Of a stretch of DNA of 64,000 nucleotides, positions 1-59,995 are shown in pieces. The stretch's first letter is position 1; the number at the start of each line of letters is the position of its first letter. The stretch is taken from contig NC_084599.1 in assembly GCF_033807715.1 (NCBI RefSeq), positions 32,216,160 to 32,280,159 of the forward strand. The letters run 5' to 3'. The translations under genes were made by a program, and so were the position numbers. The DNA comes from Cololabis saira. Taxonomy: Eukaryota > Chordata > Actinopteri > Beloniformes > Belonidae. The notes below the pieces were generated by a model. It worked only from the letters and a program-made list of their open reading frames with translations, made no database searches and was not told where the DNA came from.

Positions 1-1385
1 GCTATTTTTGGTTCATCCTGCCAAATCACTTTGCAGTGATTTTGTGTTTTTAGTGACAGAATTTTGTTTCTCACTGTTTGCCACTATTCAGGTGGCTGCC
101 AATTAATAGTCCATGAGTTTAGCACTTGGCCACTGTTGAGACTGATTATTCCACTGGGGTTCAACGGGATGGGTTTCTGAGTTTCACACGGGCTGGACAT
201 GTTGAAATACTCCAGGCGGTGGGAACAGCTTATGAAGGCCAGCTGAGCAGTACGAAGGACATTTACCATGTGGTAGGCTGACAGACGGTGGAGCTGGAGT
301 GTTTTACGGCATACAGTGTCTCGTATCTTTTCATGTAGGTCAAGCTCATTCCCACCATGCTTTGTTTTGACTTACATACTTGCAAGATGAAGCACTTTGC
401 ACTCGGTGAAAGCCTCAGATTTGCACGCTTGTGTGACATGAGATCAGATCAGAGCGAGGTGGATGGGATGAAACTGCACGACAGATCTCAGAACAGGCGC
501 TTTCTGGTCCTTAAACTGGCTGCTGTGAACACAGCAGGGTAGGCTTGTTTGGAAAGGGAGCTGCTGTACAAAATCTCCTCAACAGTTTGACCAACACAGA
601 TATTTCATATGGACCACACAATGATTTTAAAAAGTAAAAAACCAAAAAGTGTCCAATTTATAGGGAAAATCTTTCTTTGTAATATGTGTGTGTGTGTGTG
701 TTTAATTTGTGCGCACATGTATGTAAGTGCGTATGGACATGACCAGTGTGTTAGGTCCTAAATATTTGCCAGTTGGGGGGACAAACACATCCATCCTAAA
801 TGAGACACATTACCAGGAAGATAGAAGTTCTTCTTTTTTTATTTTTTTCTGTGATGTGTCAACAGCAGAATGATGATGTAGCATTTTGTTTCAGGGCTTT
901 TACGCCTCTGTTCCACCTGAGGAGGTAGCAACCGAGGTGTAATGAGAACTAAATGAATCTGGTGTGAACTGATATTACACAAAGGCACAATGGAGGAGCA
1001 AGAATGAGTGCATTCATCGTGCAGATGATTAAAGCAGTGGATCACAGGAGTGATGACAAAACTGTTTGGCGATGCTTTTATGCTCAAAATACGAAGCGAA
1101 TGTGGACGAAAGTGTCACCAGGTCAGCTACAAATGCAGCCTGAGTGATGGATGGATCTGAGTTCATCTTTGATGGTGTTCAAACCTTGCATCGGTGTTGG
1201 ACATTCATGTGATCCGACACTCGTACTGAACAGGATCAGTGATAATAAAGAATGAGCTCTGCCTTTTCTTGTCATCTTCTGGACGCATCTCTCCCGGTAA
1301 CTGTGGGTCCTAGTTGGTGGTGCTGATCTGCTCTAGAGGAAACAAATAGGTCAGAAGACACGGCTGGATTTCGGCGTGGTATGGC

Positions 1386-2440
1386 TAGTGCTGGCCAACG
1401 ATTAAAATTTGTAATCTTAATGAATCCATGATTTCTGTAATTAACTATGTGATTAATTGCGATTAATTTATTCACACATTTTGTGCTGTTCTAAATTACC
1501 TCAAGGTATTTTTTTTATGTTTTTAATACTGTTAACAACCTGAGAAAGGGCAAATATGCTGCTTTATGCAAATGTTTATTCAACTTTCCACAAAAAAAGC
1601 TTTTGACCTGAATGTAACATTCCTTCATAAATACAAACACAATGTAGTCCCCAACTTTACACTTGTAAAGACTAACTTAAGACTCCTTGTTTTTTTAAGC
1701 AGCTCAATGTAAAACAATAAACCATATGCATCATAAACATATGGAGGAAAATAAAAGGCTCAAAAAATATCCCCTTCTCCTAAGCGGGATCAAAACAGGG
1801 GGATACAAAAACAAAATTACAAACAAATAAAGTGCACATGTAACAGCAGGGAGTAACTCAGCCTATAAAATGCAGCCATTTCCTCACCTGATCCTCAGTG
1901 CTCAGCCATAAACTCATGCGAATCGCAGTGTGCGTGCGCCTGTCTGTGCGCGTGTGTGTGTGCAGGGGCATTATTGAGTTTTATGTTTTATGTAAAGGGC
2001 TTTGCGTTGCATTTTTTATTTTGTAAGAAAAGCGCTTAACAAATAAAGTTTGATTTGACTGGTCCTTTTTTGCAAGCTGCTACAGCGTTGTCTGCTTTTG
2101 ACGAGGGGTGGGGGCGGAGCGGCGCGGCGCTCTCTGTTCGTGTGTTTTACTGCAAGTGGTATTTGAGACTCGACGTACTTCGATGGTAATTCATTTCAAA
2201 TCGACATGCAAATAACTTTAGTCTTGTCCAGCGACCCATCTGCATCTTTTTGAAAGCCGTTCAAAACTCCCTTTTCATTCTCCATCTTTCAATCCACCAT
2301 ACGTTTCCTCAGGCTACGGGTGCCGACGAGCGCCAGAAATTTTGTGCCTTTTTTTTTTTTAATCGTGCGTTAAAAAAATTGTCGGCATTAAGAGGACGTT
2401 AAGTTAACACGTCGTCAACGCGTTAACTTGGACAGCCCTA
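1386..2440. mobile_element. hAT-type non-autonomous element (MITE), 1055 bp
   Basis: Inverted ends: TAGTGCTGGCCAACG at the left, and the right end reads TAGGGCTGTCCAAG on the opposite strand. Flanked by 8-base near duplications GGTATGGC (1378-1385) and AGTATGGC (2441-2448), 7 of 8 equal, as hAT elements make. No transposase frame inside. Ends imperfect, so the copy is not young. Confidence 0.75.
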
Positions 2441-4484
2441 AGTATGGCCACTTTTATTGGGCAGTTGTCAGAGGTCTGTTGGAGATACAGTCCGATTAAC
2501 GTTATTACTTGTTGTTTGAGACACGTTTCACTTCTATAAAAAGAAATAGGTTTAATGATTCAACATCCTTTGGTTCCATTGGCCTTGAATACACATATAT
2601 TTTAAAGACGGAGGTTGTTTTATGAACAAATTGACATAGCAACAATAAAATTCAACACAACAAACAAAATACAGAAATTGAATCGATCACATTCTATTGA
2701 GAATCATTTATTGTTAACTATGTTTATCTTTGTTACTTAATCACATAGGAGCTCAATAAAACTATATTGTTAAGCCTTTAAGACGTCCTCAGTAATTAGC
2801 AGCTTTTGTTCAAGAGAGGAATATAATCCACACGTCGCCTGACCAATAGATCAACGCTCGTCAAATTGTGGAAACTTACAACCAATGGCTGGTGGTTTGG
2901 TGAACTAATGCAGTCTTAACAACAAAACAAAACAACATCCAGGCTTCATGATGCACATAACAAGTCCATTGTTGCAAATGCAAGAAAATAGGACTCAGCA
3001 ATTTCAGCCGTCATGTTTGCAGCCCGTAAATCTTACCATATGCAAAGTTACTCTTAGAAAGCACTGTGTCTTTTACACCAGTGAGGACATAATGTAGACT
3101 AGACAGCCACAGGACAAATGGAAAACACGGCAGTGTTTTCACTGCAGAATGTAAACTGCGGGAGACTTGAGTTCACCGAGGTCTTTCAACACATATTCCT
3201 GTCTGCAGAACTGACGCAAAAGCACATGGGACCTTCCCCCGTACGACCGCGCCAAGCTTCAAGCTTCTGTTGTGCTTGTGGCATGAAATTTCTTGGGATG
3301 TTTGAGAGGTCGCTGTGAGGGACAGAGCAGACGCAACAGACGGGATGTGGTTTCCCCAGCGTCACTTTCTGGCTGGAAGTTCTCTTCACAGTCAGAACAA
3401 CCCCTTACTGACCCAAACAAGACAATCATTCACGTTACACAAGTGGGGCAAAACATAGAAAGATTATAGCACTTTTAACTATATCCGTCACATTTTAGCA
3501 ACATTGGATTATATCACTTTCATTCCAGTTTTGAACTGAAATGTTAAGTCGGCTCCAACACAGACCTGATCAGTGCTTTTTTCACAAAAAAGAAAGAAAA
3601 AAAAAACTGGATTAAACCCTGTGACCTCACCCTTCAGTTTTCTGTAGTCTGTTTGAAGCCATTATTTAATTTTTTGTGGACTGCTGGACTTTGCCAAATT
3701 GGCGGGAGATGACTGCTCAAGCTGGGTTAATCCAAAACGCTGCAAATGGATGGGAAAAAAGAAGCAAAACTGAGATACCACGAGACCGCGTCCATCTTAG
3801 CTCAGTTACGACAAATTAACGTTGTGGCCAACATCTATCATGTGACCCGTTCTTTAAATCCTCTTTGAAGGACGAGGAGAGAAGGAGGCCTCCGGAGGAG
3901 CTTAGTGCGTAGGAAACACTTCTAGTCATCCTCACAGCTCCCTCGCTTGTCTCCTGAGACAACACAGGGGTGTGAGGGAGAGAACTGGGACGAGAGACCT
4001 GTAATTGTAATGAAAAGCAACACGTGCTACGGCTCTGTTTAAATTATTGCAGCCTAACAATCACACTGAAATTAGGGAAGACTCTTCGTCTCATTACAGC
4101 AGCGAGCAAAATAAAGCAGCTCCTGTAATTTCTAAACCTAATTACTTCCAAAAGAGAATTTGCAGATGTAGTGTTTATTTAAATTTTGATTAAAGGCTGA
4201 TTGTTTCAGCATTCGAGCGCTGACGATCGTTTTATTTAGTATTTATGGCTCTTTTTGACTAATCACCTGAGATTACAGCAGCGGGACAAGGATTGAGAAC
4301 CATTTGAAAGTAACTGGCTCTCTGGATTCGTTTTCCATTAAAAAAATCTGACTTTAATCTCAGTCCCAATTACAGCTGAACACTCTGTACTTCCGCTGAT
4401 AACAAATGCTATTACAGTTAAATGTTCACGGCCCTGGAGGGGAAAGTAAGTAAAGCAATAAACTCACAATTCAATGAAAGTTAA

Positions 4485-6014
4485 AGGGGACCTATTATGA
4501 AAAACAAGTTTTTTCTTGCTTTAACATATATAAAGTGGTCTCCCCTCAGCCTGCCAACTCAGAGAAGGAGGAAAGCAACCAAATTCTGCAGTGTCTGTAC
4601 AGCCACCCAGATGATATGGAGCTAGAACACTCTCCTAATTCGCAAATGCACACACCGTTTCACAAATGCACAGAATGCGTAAGACAAGATATACAAATGT
4701 ATTTTTGATGCGCACACAAATATAACCTGATTTACAAACGTTTTTTGTCTGTGAGCTGCGCTGGATTTGCGTGTGACTTTTGAGACTCCTCTGACGTGAC
4801 TCGATCCACAAATACTTTTTTTTTTAACACGTATTTTCACAACCAATCAGATGTCTTCCTTTGTTTCAGCCAATCATAAGAGCGCACCCCACGTGGGAGA
4901 CGCAGAGCAGTGGATAAAACACGACTTACACGTAAACCAATCAGATTAAAGGGGCGGATAACACCTGCTATTTGAACTGCGTTAGCGCCGTTTGCTTAGA
5001 AAAGTGATTAATATTAAGTAGTTGGTGGAATAAAGACGTTTGATGATCGGCGGACTAAACCGCCCCACCAGCACCATCACCGCTGCATCTTCCGACGAGC
5101 ACAACTCCAGATCCAGAGCCGAAGTCCTGCGCTCGGCGACGACGTCCTTAACGGCTCGTCTGTGAGCTGCAGCAGGAGACAGATCTGGTTGGGCTGAGGA
5201 GAGCTTGTAGTTACACTACAAGCTTGTAGTTACACTACAAGCTCTGAATGTCGTGCACTGACGGCAGTGAGAATATAAGGGAGAGGGGCGGGCTCTCCTG
5301 TCACTGCTGTCATTGGTCTGTCTCTGACAGACGGAGTGTCATTGGAGCTTCCATAGTTCGACCGCATGAGAGCGCTCTCCTATAGGCTGAGATACCGAAT
5401 GGAGTTAGAAAGACAACACACAAAAATAACGGTCAGAAACTTCCAGCTCCCTGGCGATCTCCCTCCAGCCAGCTGCCACTTTATCAAGGTTTTTGTAGTG
5501 AAATGAGGAGGTATCATAGAGATAATTTATCATTTCAACTAACTGGATCAGCCGTTCCTCATCCATGACCGTTTCCTACAGCGCTTTCAACCGGCTTTCA
5601 ACGCGAGTGACATGAAGAAAATGTTCAGCTCAAAAGGGCGCGCCATGGTGCGCCGCGTTGCTCACGGCCAGTTAGGACAGTCCAATAGAAAATAAAGCAA
5701 TGGAATTGATTTTGTCGCTGACGCTCGCTTGCATCGCATGCAGTTAGGACACGGTAACTCCGCCGGTCGCAGATTCCGCCATTTTTTCGTAGCGGTGTAT
5801 CCCGTCATTCAGGCAGCCAATCAGCACAGTGCCTGATTATCATAGCCCCGCCCACTCAGAATCCTGCATAGAGAAGGAGGTTAGAGACTGGGAAGATATA
5901 GACATGGTTTAGAGGCTGAATTTCTAATTTATTTAGCAAAAACAATCAAAAGCTTGTTTTTAAGACATTCAAGGCCTGTTTAAAATAGGTATTAGCTGCC
6001 ATAATAGGTCCCCT
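4485..6014. mobile_element. TTAA-flanked DNA transposon, non-autonomous, 1530 bp
   Basis: Left end AGGGGACCTATTATG and right end CATAATAGGTCCCCT are exact reverse complements, each bordered by TTAA (4481-4484 and 6015-6018). TTAA duplication is typical of piggyBac-type elements, though the ends do not begin with the usual CCC, so the superfamily is a guess. The interior has GC-rich parts and a small palindromic tandem repeat but no transposase. Confidence 0.7.
5212..5242. repeat. Tandem palindromic 19-base repeat
   Basis: The unit agcttgtagttacactaca occurs twice in a row, and each unit is itself a hairpin (AGCTTGTAGT / ACTACAAGCT). It sits inside the TTAA-flanked element. Confidence 0.75.
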
Positions 6015-6105
6015 TTAATTGGCGACAGTAAGTTGCACATCTGGAGTCCATAATATGGATTGGGAGGTGTGGTTCGGATATACTTTGAAGAACAAAAAGA
6101 CACTT
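5911..6105. repeat. Direct repeat, left copy (about 195 bp)
   Basis: Near-identical to 6727-6921. It spans the right end of the TTAA transposon plus about 90 bases of flank (shared text includes the transposon end, then ggcgacagtaagttgcacat and ggttcggatatactttgaag). The two copies enclose the hAT MITE at 6111-6722. Confidence 0.85.
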
Positions 6106-6110
6106 CTAAT

Positions 6111-6722
6111 TAGGGCTGGGCGATATGGACCAAAAGTCATATCTCGATATTTTCTAGCTGAATGGCGATACTCGATATATATCTCGATATTTTTTCTGTG
6201 CCTTAATTGGGGTTTCCCCCAAAGCATTATAGCATAGCATCTCTGTTAGCTTAATTTTTTTCTGAGGCAAACCCTTAAAAAAACAGTCAGTGTTAATACA
6301 AAGCCTCGTGCCAAATGTCACACAGGTACCTTTCTTAACAGAGGTCTGCACAATATCAAAATGTATAAAACAAATGAAATAAAAATAAACTGCCTGCATA
6401 TATAGAATAAAAATGCTTCTTGAATAAAATAAAACAAATTTCCCTTTCCTGCATAACAATTAAATTAAAATACACTGCAATTAATACAATGTAGACAGTA
6501 ACAGGCAGACATTTCCACAGGTTGACAGTTGTGCAAATAACAAAACATTTGTGCAAATCTCAAATAAAACATTCAAGTCAATTTGTCACAAAATAAGCTA
6601 TATCAAAATCAGAAAAAAAACCCGATAATAAATAAATCCATATAAACGATATTGTCTCGTACCATATCGCGTTTGAGAATATATCGATATATATTAAAAT
6701 CTCGATATATCGCCCAGCCCTA
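6111..6722. mobile_element. hAT MITE family A, copy 1, 612 bp
   Basis: Ends TAGGGCTGGGCGATAT and ATATCGCCCAGCCCTA are inverted repeats. Interior rich in GATATATC palindromes. It is the same family and orientation as 63113-63842. The 8 bases on each side (CTTCTAAT and GCTCAGAG) do not match, so the normal target duplication is missing. Confidence 0.8.
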
Positions 6723-6726
6723 GCTC

Positions 6727-6921
6727 AGAGGCAAAATTTTCTAATTTATTTAGCAAAAACAATCAAAAGCTTGTTTTTAAGACATTCAAGGCCTGTTTAA
6801 AATAGGTATTAGATGCCATAATAGGTCCCCTTTAATTGGCGACAGTAAGTTGCACATCTGGAGTCCATAATACGGATTGGGAGTGTGGTTCGGATATACT
6901 TTGAAGAACAAAAAGACACTT
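6727..6921. repeat. Direct repeat, right copy (about 195 bp)
   Basis: Second copy of 5911-6105, with a few base differences (for example agatgcc versus agctgcc, tacgg versus tatgg). The sequence after it differs from that after the left copy. Confidence 0.85.
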
Positions 6922-9839
6922 AAAATGTTGAATTTTTACGTTGTGTTTTTGCGAAGCAGCTGCTGACAGGAAGCATGTCTTTCAAAAGCAGATCTCTGAA
7001 GACCACCATGGAGAGTAATACGAGGAGATCTCTCCATCCATAAACAATAGTTTATAGATGAACACAGTTTTACATCATGGCGATTATTGTTAGAAGTGGA
7101 CACTTGACCAGGACAACTCTGAAGGAACAATGATGTAAACAGGACCCCAGGAGTGAAGTGTGGTGTGTGCTTCTACGTCGACCCAACGACATATGTTTGG
7201 CGTAGTGAGAAGGGTCTGGCTGGAGCTCCACTCTTAACTTGAAACATATGATATCCACTTTATGGAGCAACTTTCCCCACTATCTTACCCGAACCTGCAC
7301 CACTCAGGAGTGGAGGTCTCCTACTTCTGGTGGAGCTTCGTCAGCAGCCGGATCCTCTCAGCAGGGAACCTTACGTCATAACCTCCTCTGTAGGAATGCT
7401 CCTCCCCAGGAAACATGAACCATCCTAGTCCATGAGCGCCCCATACATACATAAATCCCTGAACATGTAGGGTTTCCATGGCAACACAACACAACACAGA
7501 GGAAACTGTTGGCCCATAGAGACACTCACAGACCCCGAGGCTTCAATCACTTGTCTCTTCACGTGGCTGGCAGATCTTGATCTTAACGATGTCCGAACAC
7601 CTGGCAGTCAGACTCTCTTACACAGCTGTTGGACCGAGACTTTAATGTTAATATAGCACATCCTCGCAGCTGATCTGTTGGCACCGCAATCTGGGAGAAA
7701 AGGTTGGTCTCTCAGATTGTGGCGCTCGATTGGTTTTCCCTTTTTCTCCTTGTTTTTCATCTCGCTAAGCCTTGAATATGTTCATTCAGTGTGAACTTAA
7801 GGTTTTTTTAAATGAGACAAACTTTTTGTTTGAAGCGGTAGTTTAGGCTATGATCCATGCATAGACACACGTATAAAGAGAAACTCTTTTGATTTTATGC
7901 ATGTTCTTAAATTACAGTTTTTTGAGGTTTTTCAAGGGACCAAAAGTATGTAGCGCCCTCTTGACAACTGTCTGTTTTAATGTGCGCTCCCCAAATTCAT
8001 TAACCTCTGTAAACTATACTTCTTTTGGAATTAGAAATGGAACCTGATATAGTGTACTAGAAGATTTGCAAATATTACCTTTAACCGTTCACTTATAGAA
8101 AGATTTATTGGACATACCAACACATAAATATAACAATAAACCCACAATAATAAGTAAATCCACACAAGGCTTGTCTTAACTTCCTCTTTCTAATAATAAC
8201 CCCTTTTTTTTTACATTAAGTTTCTGTATCAGTCTGCATAAACTAATTCACACAGACATTCACACTAATGCACACAAATTGCATATCACAGAATTACCCT
8301 TTAGTAAATACGCTAAACCTAAAGCTGGCATGCTAATTACTTAAAATGAAATAAAGAAAAACCAAAGTTCCAAAGGATTGGGAACCCAATTTCCCAAACG
8401 TTTCAAGCATGTATCAATCCTTACTTGAGCTGGGAGGACTTGGAGAGTTTGTGAAAGCTGCTCAAAGACTTGGTGTTTGTTTTTTATTCCAACAAACAAG
8501 CAGATGAAAGGACTGAAGTTGATTACATTTTTGAAACTGTTCATATAAATTCGTGCAGTCATAGAAGCTAAAAACCGACCATCCACAAGGCATGTGCCCA
8601 CTCAAGATTCATATCCAAGTGCCAGTGTCTTATGTTTGTGTCTAATCTGTTGCCCCCGGTGTCCTTTATTTTTTTCTTCCTCTTCATATGACTGCCCTCC
8701 TTGTGCAGCGTCTTGGTGAACTTTAAGATGGAAATTTTCAGGGCGTCCAGTCCACATGTCAAGTTACCAATTAAATATGCAAAACAAATTAGCATCTTGT
8801 ATTTCAGTTATTTGTGTAAGAACGAGTTCAAATAAGCCCACAGACACTGATTATTGTGAGTTTCATGCTTTTATCACTGCATGAACTGCTACGCTCTAGT
8901 CAGCACTATTTTAAATGGGAAAGATTTTCTTTTTTTTTTTGATGAAACGCTGAGATGAAGCTGCTTTTCTTTTTTTTTCCCCAGAAAAGCTAAGTTATAA
9001 AACTAATTGACGCATGCCCTTAGGCTCCAAAGACAAAACCAATCCATCAAGGAGACAGTTGGAACATTAGGAGTGGCTTAACATTTTGACACTCTTAAGA
9101 AAAAAGAAGCAACACAGAAAGATCTGGAGGTCCATAGGAGACATCACTGATGGATCACAGGATTCTTTGTCAACATCCACCCAAATGGAGAACACTCCTC
9201 GGGGGAAATACTGTAATCCAAATGTTGCACAACGAGAATCCTTCACGAGAATGAAGGGTTCATCGTTAGCTCCTAACAATTCTTTCTCAAAAATCAAAAG
9301 GAGAAGAGAGTTTGCCCAAAAAATTAATGTTTGAGAAGGTAAACCAGCTTAGAATTATATTCGATGAAGATAAATGAAATGTTGAAACCCGGTAACCAGA
9401 AGACATCTATAATAAACAGCCTGGCGAAGCATCACAAAAGAGGAAATCCATCCTTTGGTGACGCTCATGGGTTCCAGATTTAAGACCCACAGCTATTGCC
9501 TACAAAGTATTTCCAACGAACGATTACAAAAGAAACAAACATTCAAATAAACACTCATCTTAACCCTTGTAGGTTACTTTTTGTTCTTTTTGGTGACATT
9601 TCCCTGACTTTTAGGCCACCATTTCGACTCTGTTACTCCATATGGGGGGGTTGTTTTTTTTTTAAGAACTTTTAATTTAAATTTTTCTTAAGCCAACAAT
9701 CCTCCATGGACAAATGTATTTCTTTTTCAGGTACGATTTCAAACGTATACATCAAACAGTGGAAAGAGAGGAAAACAGTCTAGATGCAGATGATATTAGT
9801 GGCCTCCTTCTTTAAACCTGCGCAGCACCACTGACGTCT

Positions 9840-10330
9840 TTTCCTTTATTTCTAAGTAGAGTTCCCAGCATCTGGACGGCCTCTGTAATAGTACCAGTGC
9901 CTAAGACCAACCACCCCAAGTCTCTCAATGACCTTCACCCCGTAGCTCTGACATCCCTTGCTTTGAAAGCATTTGAAAAGATAGTGAGCTCTTGGGGGTT
10001 TTCAAGAAATATTGAACCCGTTGCACTTTGCCTACAGACCTGGTGGAGGTGTGGAGGATGCTGCGGCCACATCACTTCATTCACCTCAGAACCACCTTAC
10101 ACGGCTGCTTTTTATTGATTTTTCTCTTCTTCTAATTGTATTCAGTCACATAATTTAGCGGACCGACTTGTCGGTATGGAGTGTGGCCTGATTTGCTGGC
10201 TTATTGATTTTTTTTAAATGATAGACCCCAGACATAGACGTGAGTAAACTGTGTTTTATCAGATGTCCTTTTATCCTCTACAGGCTCACCTCAGGGATGT
10301 GTCCTTTCACTACTTTTATTCTCCTCACAA
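9840..10330 (+). pseudogene. LINE reverse transcriptase remnant
   Basis: The frame at 9897 reads VPKTNHPKSLND..PVALTS...KAFEKIV, typical of L2/Rex-like non-LTR reverse transcriptases. About 380 bases on, a GSPQGCVLSPLL motif (10286-10320) follows in another frame. Frameshifts and stops show it is dead. Confidence 0.65.
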
Positions 10331-10605
10331 CAAAAAGTGCTCCAAGTCCTCTCAAAAACTTCATTAAATCATTTGAGATAAATGTTTCCCCCCTTTTTTG
10401 CTAAAACCAACTTCAGTCTTTATCAACACAATCAAATATTGAACCATTGTCTTTATCTTAACTCTTTAAACACCAATTTGAATACATGACAGCACTAGTT
10501 TCAATAGTGGGGAGTCAATGGGACTTTTATTGTCTTCAATCGACCCAAAAGGGTCTTAAATCTGACACTGAGAAAAAAAAGGAATACAACGATCATCATT
10601 TTTTA

Positions 10606-10781
10606 CGGATGCCCTGAAGGGTCATATACATATATTTTATTTCCTCTGTTTTCCCGTGGAAAATATCTCGTTATCACAAGAAAAAAGAGGAAAATTATCT
10701 CTATCACGGGAAAATTATCTTGTTATCACAGGAAACAGAGGAAATAAAATGTATGTATGTATGACCCTTTAGGGCTTCTGG
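10606..10781. mobile_element. Small palindromic MITE-like element, 176 bp
   Basis: Left part cggatgccctgaagggtcat and right part atgaccctttagggcttctg are inverted, and the inner arms (tttatttcctctg / cagaggaaataaa) continue the match, so nearly the whole element is a hairpin. Family unknown. Confidence 0.6.
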
Positions 10782-11047
10782 AATTTTTGTATGTTTTCTG
10801 GGGCAGTAAATAAAAGCGATCCACAAAGATTCCAACAATATGGGCCTACTGGTGCTGTGAAATGGATCTGTAATCTTAGCTGATTTTGCATTTCAGTTGC
10901 TGCAGGACCGTAACTGTGCAAAGACATAGACACGTTTGCATCATCAGTGCTACATCGCAAATGCTGGCTGAGCAGCTCAAATAATCTCAAGATTTTTGGC
11001 CAGAAACACCACTGTGACCTAAGTTGTGATATTTCTCCAGTAAATAT

Positions 11048-11775
11048 GTGTTAAATGTAAACAGGAAGAAGGAATCACTCACCTATGAACAACCTATGAA
11101 CGATGCGACGATGGCAACCGGAAAATCTTTCAGATCAGATGTTTGGACTCATTTTGAATTCCCATTTAAAGAAGGAACAGGAGAAACAGACAAAAGTAGG
11201 TTGGTGTGTAAAGTGTGCCAGGCAGAACTAAAATACAACAGCAACACGACAAACCTGCGGATGCCCTGCAAAAACCTACGGCTAAAACTGTGGACCCAAA
11301 ACAGATGCAACTCGACAAAGCCTTTGTCTGCAAACTCCCGCCAAGATCTGTCCGCGCACAGAATATAACCGAGTCCGTGGCCGTCTTTATTTGTAAGGAC
11401 CTTCGACCGTACAGTGTTGTGGAAAATCAAGGTTTTAGGAAGATGGTACACACACTTGAACCACGATACGCGATCATGTTGACACAGAACTGTCATGTGT
11501 TTTTTTTTTTAATTTTAACTTTTGTACTACAGTACAAATGTACAAGTGAGTCATTATGGTGCTGCTAAGTTTAATTGCTCAGTTCATTTCTATGTGAAGT
11601 AACATGCCATGTGTTATAGGCATGAAAATAAAAATAATGAAAAATTGCCAACAGGTATTTGTGTTTTTCTACGTCTTACTGAATCGATATCGAAGCATTG
11701 AAATCGATATCGAATCGAATCGAAACCTAAATAATTGAAATCGAATCGTGAGGTTGTTAACAATACCCATTCCTA
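11048..11775 (+). pseudogene. hAT transposase remnant with BED-type zinc finger
   Basis: In the first frame SDVWTHFEF...CKVCQAEL.Y....TNLRM resembles a BED zinc finger (Cys-x2-Cys), and the text shifts frame just after. The second frame (from 11215) has ITESVAVFICKDLRPYSVVE and LEPRYAI, typical of zbed/hAT proteins. The core catalytic part is missing: the frame ends near 11568 and the sequence passes to a 3' end with gaatcgaatcg repeats and ...CAATACCCATTCCTA (11775), likely the right terminus. The left terminus is not seen. It is an internally deleted, frameshifted hAT copy. Confidence 0.7.
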
Positions 11776-12531
11776 CAGTAATTATCATTCTTGCTAGCCT
11801 CTTCTGCAGACATTGTACGGTAAATACTAACTGAACTTGCTTGCAAAGGGGATTGTTGTGATCCAGGAAGGTTTTCTCATGGATGTTGTGATGGAAAATT
11901 TAGCCTTGGCCACTTGATTAAACCAAAATTGCAGAGAGCAGCAAAATATAGTCTTGGCCCAACGGAATGTACAGACTGGTAGTCTGCCCCAAAAAGATTA
12001 ACACTGACCCTAAAGATTGATTGTGTCTACTCGAATCATAAGAATGAATCTTCCTTTATGCCTTAAATCATTATGCTTCCTTTGTTTCATTGTCATTTTG
12101 CATCGAGACACCTGATCTATGTTTTGACCCGTTTGCATGCAACTGTTTAATTAAATCTACTGAAATCTGAATCATCTCTCCGGTCTTATTCTTGGTAACT
12201 TAGACACTCAGTTTCAGTCCAGCTATTCACCTAGTTGGAAAGAACATATTAAAGAGCCTTTAATAGGTTTTTTCCATGGCAGGTTCATGCAAAACAACTG
12301 CATACATCATCAGCTCTGCCTAGTTTTGTTGATAGGTGGTGACAAAAAGGAATGTTCCATTTAAGAAGAAGCGTGTTCCTGTCAAAATAACACCTAGAAG
12401 GGATTGGAGATATTTGGAGTGAAGTATTCTACAAAGTGTCGAGCATGAGCCTTGAGCCAGTATCAGAAGTGTGAGCACATGACTTTGAGTGTCTTTGATA
12501 CATGAATTCCATCCTGCCTTTCTCTCCACAG

Positions 12532-59245
<46,714 letters not shown>

Positions 59246-59286
59246 GTAATGGGTGACAATCTGACTTTGTTGAGAGGCCTTACAAC

Positions 59287-59995
59287 CAGTACTCGAGTTG
59301 AGGGGGGATGGCAACCCCCCTGAAATAAAAACGGTCAAAATCATCCCCCCTGTAAAACTGCCATCCCCCCTTTCCATCCCTTATGTCATTTCATCAATGA
59401 ATGTGGTTTTACTGCTATTTCAACATTTAGAGTCATCACCAGAAAAATCACTTATTTGACAATTTTCACTTGAAATAAGTAGAAAAATCTGCCAGTGGGA
59501 CAAGATTTATCTTCTCATTACAAGCAAAAAAATCTTGTTCCACTGGCAGATTTTTCTACTTATTTCAAGTGAAAATCTACTTGAAACAGGTGAAAATTGT
59601 TGTTTTTTCCAGTGATGAGTCTTGTTTTAAATGTAATAAGATTTTTTTTACTAAAATGAGACATTTTAACTAGAAATAAGACAAATATTCTTATTTTGAA
59701 TTTTTGCAGTGATCCATTTTACTTATCCTGTGAAGGACAGAGGCATATTGATAAGTTCAGAAAACTGTTTTTTAAGTGTTTTGATGTATTTGATGTAAGC
59801 TCAGTGGATATTTAAAGCTTACAGAAGGCTGCATTTAACTGCTGCTATGTCATTCCTGCAGTATTCCTGCAGGTGTTTTGGTCACTGCTATTATTTGTAA
59901 TATATTATATTATTTGTAATCAGCACAAATTATCTGTCCCCATATGATAAAATCCAGCATCCCCCCTGATTTTTTTTTTTACAACTCGAGTACTG
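59287..59995 (+). mobile_element. hAT MITE family B, copy 1, 709 bp
   Basis: Ends CAGTACTCGAGTTG and CAACTCGAGTACTG are inverted. Flanks CTTACAAC (59279-59286) and CTTAGAAC (59996-60003) agree in 7 of 8. It begins with G-runs alternating with ccccc stretches and holds an internal hairpin of about 47-base arms (59462-59508 / 59530-59576). Confidence 0.88.

Larger units (their letters stand above)
1..12531 (+). other. Intron upstream of the first visible exon
   Basis: No Gly-X-Y exon seen in any frame. It holds a hAT MITE (1386-2440), a TTAA-flanked transposon (4485-6014), a second hAT MITE (6111-6722), a LINE remnant near 9.84-10.33 kb, a small palindromic element near 10.6 kb and a hAT transposase remnant near 11.05-11.78 kb. 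1-1377 and 7000-9800 contain nothing I can name; the open frames there are short and unsupported. 3845-4440 looks unlike repeat DNA (see findings). That the whole stretch is one intron is inference, since the next upstream exon is not in view. Confidence 0.7.

Noticed and set aside
11149..11496. Minus-strand open frame of 115 codons
   Set aside because: It lies opposite the hAT transposase remnant and reads as its shadow.
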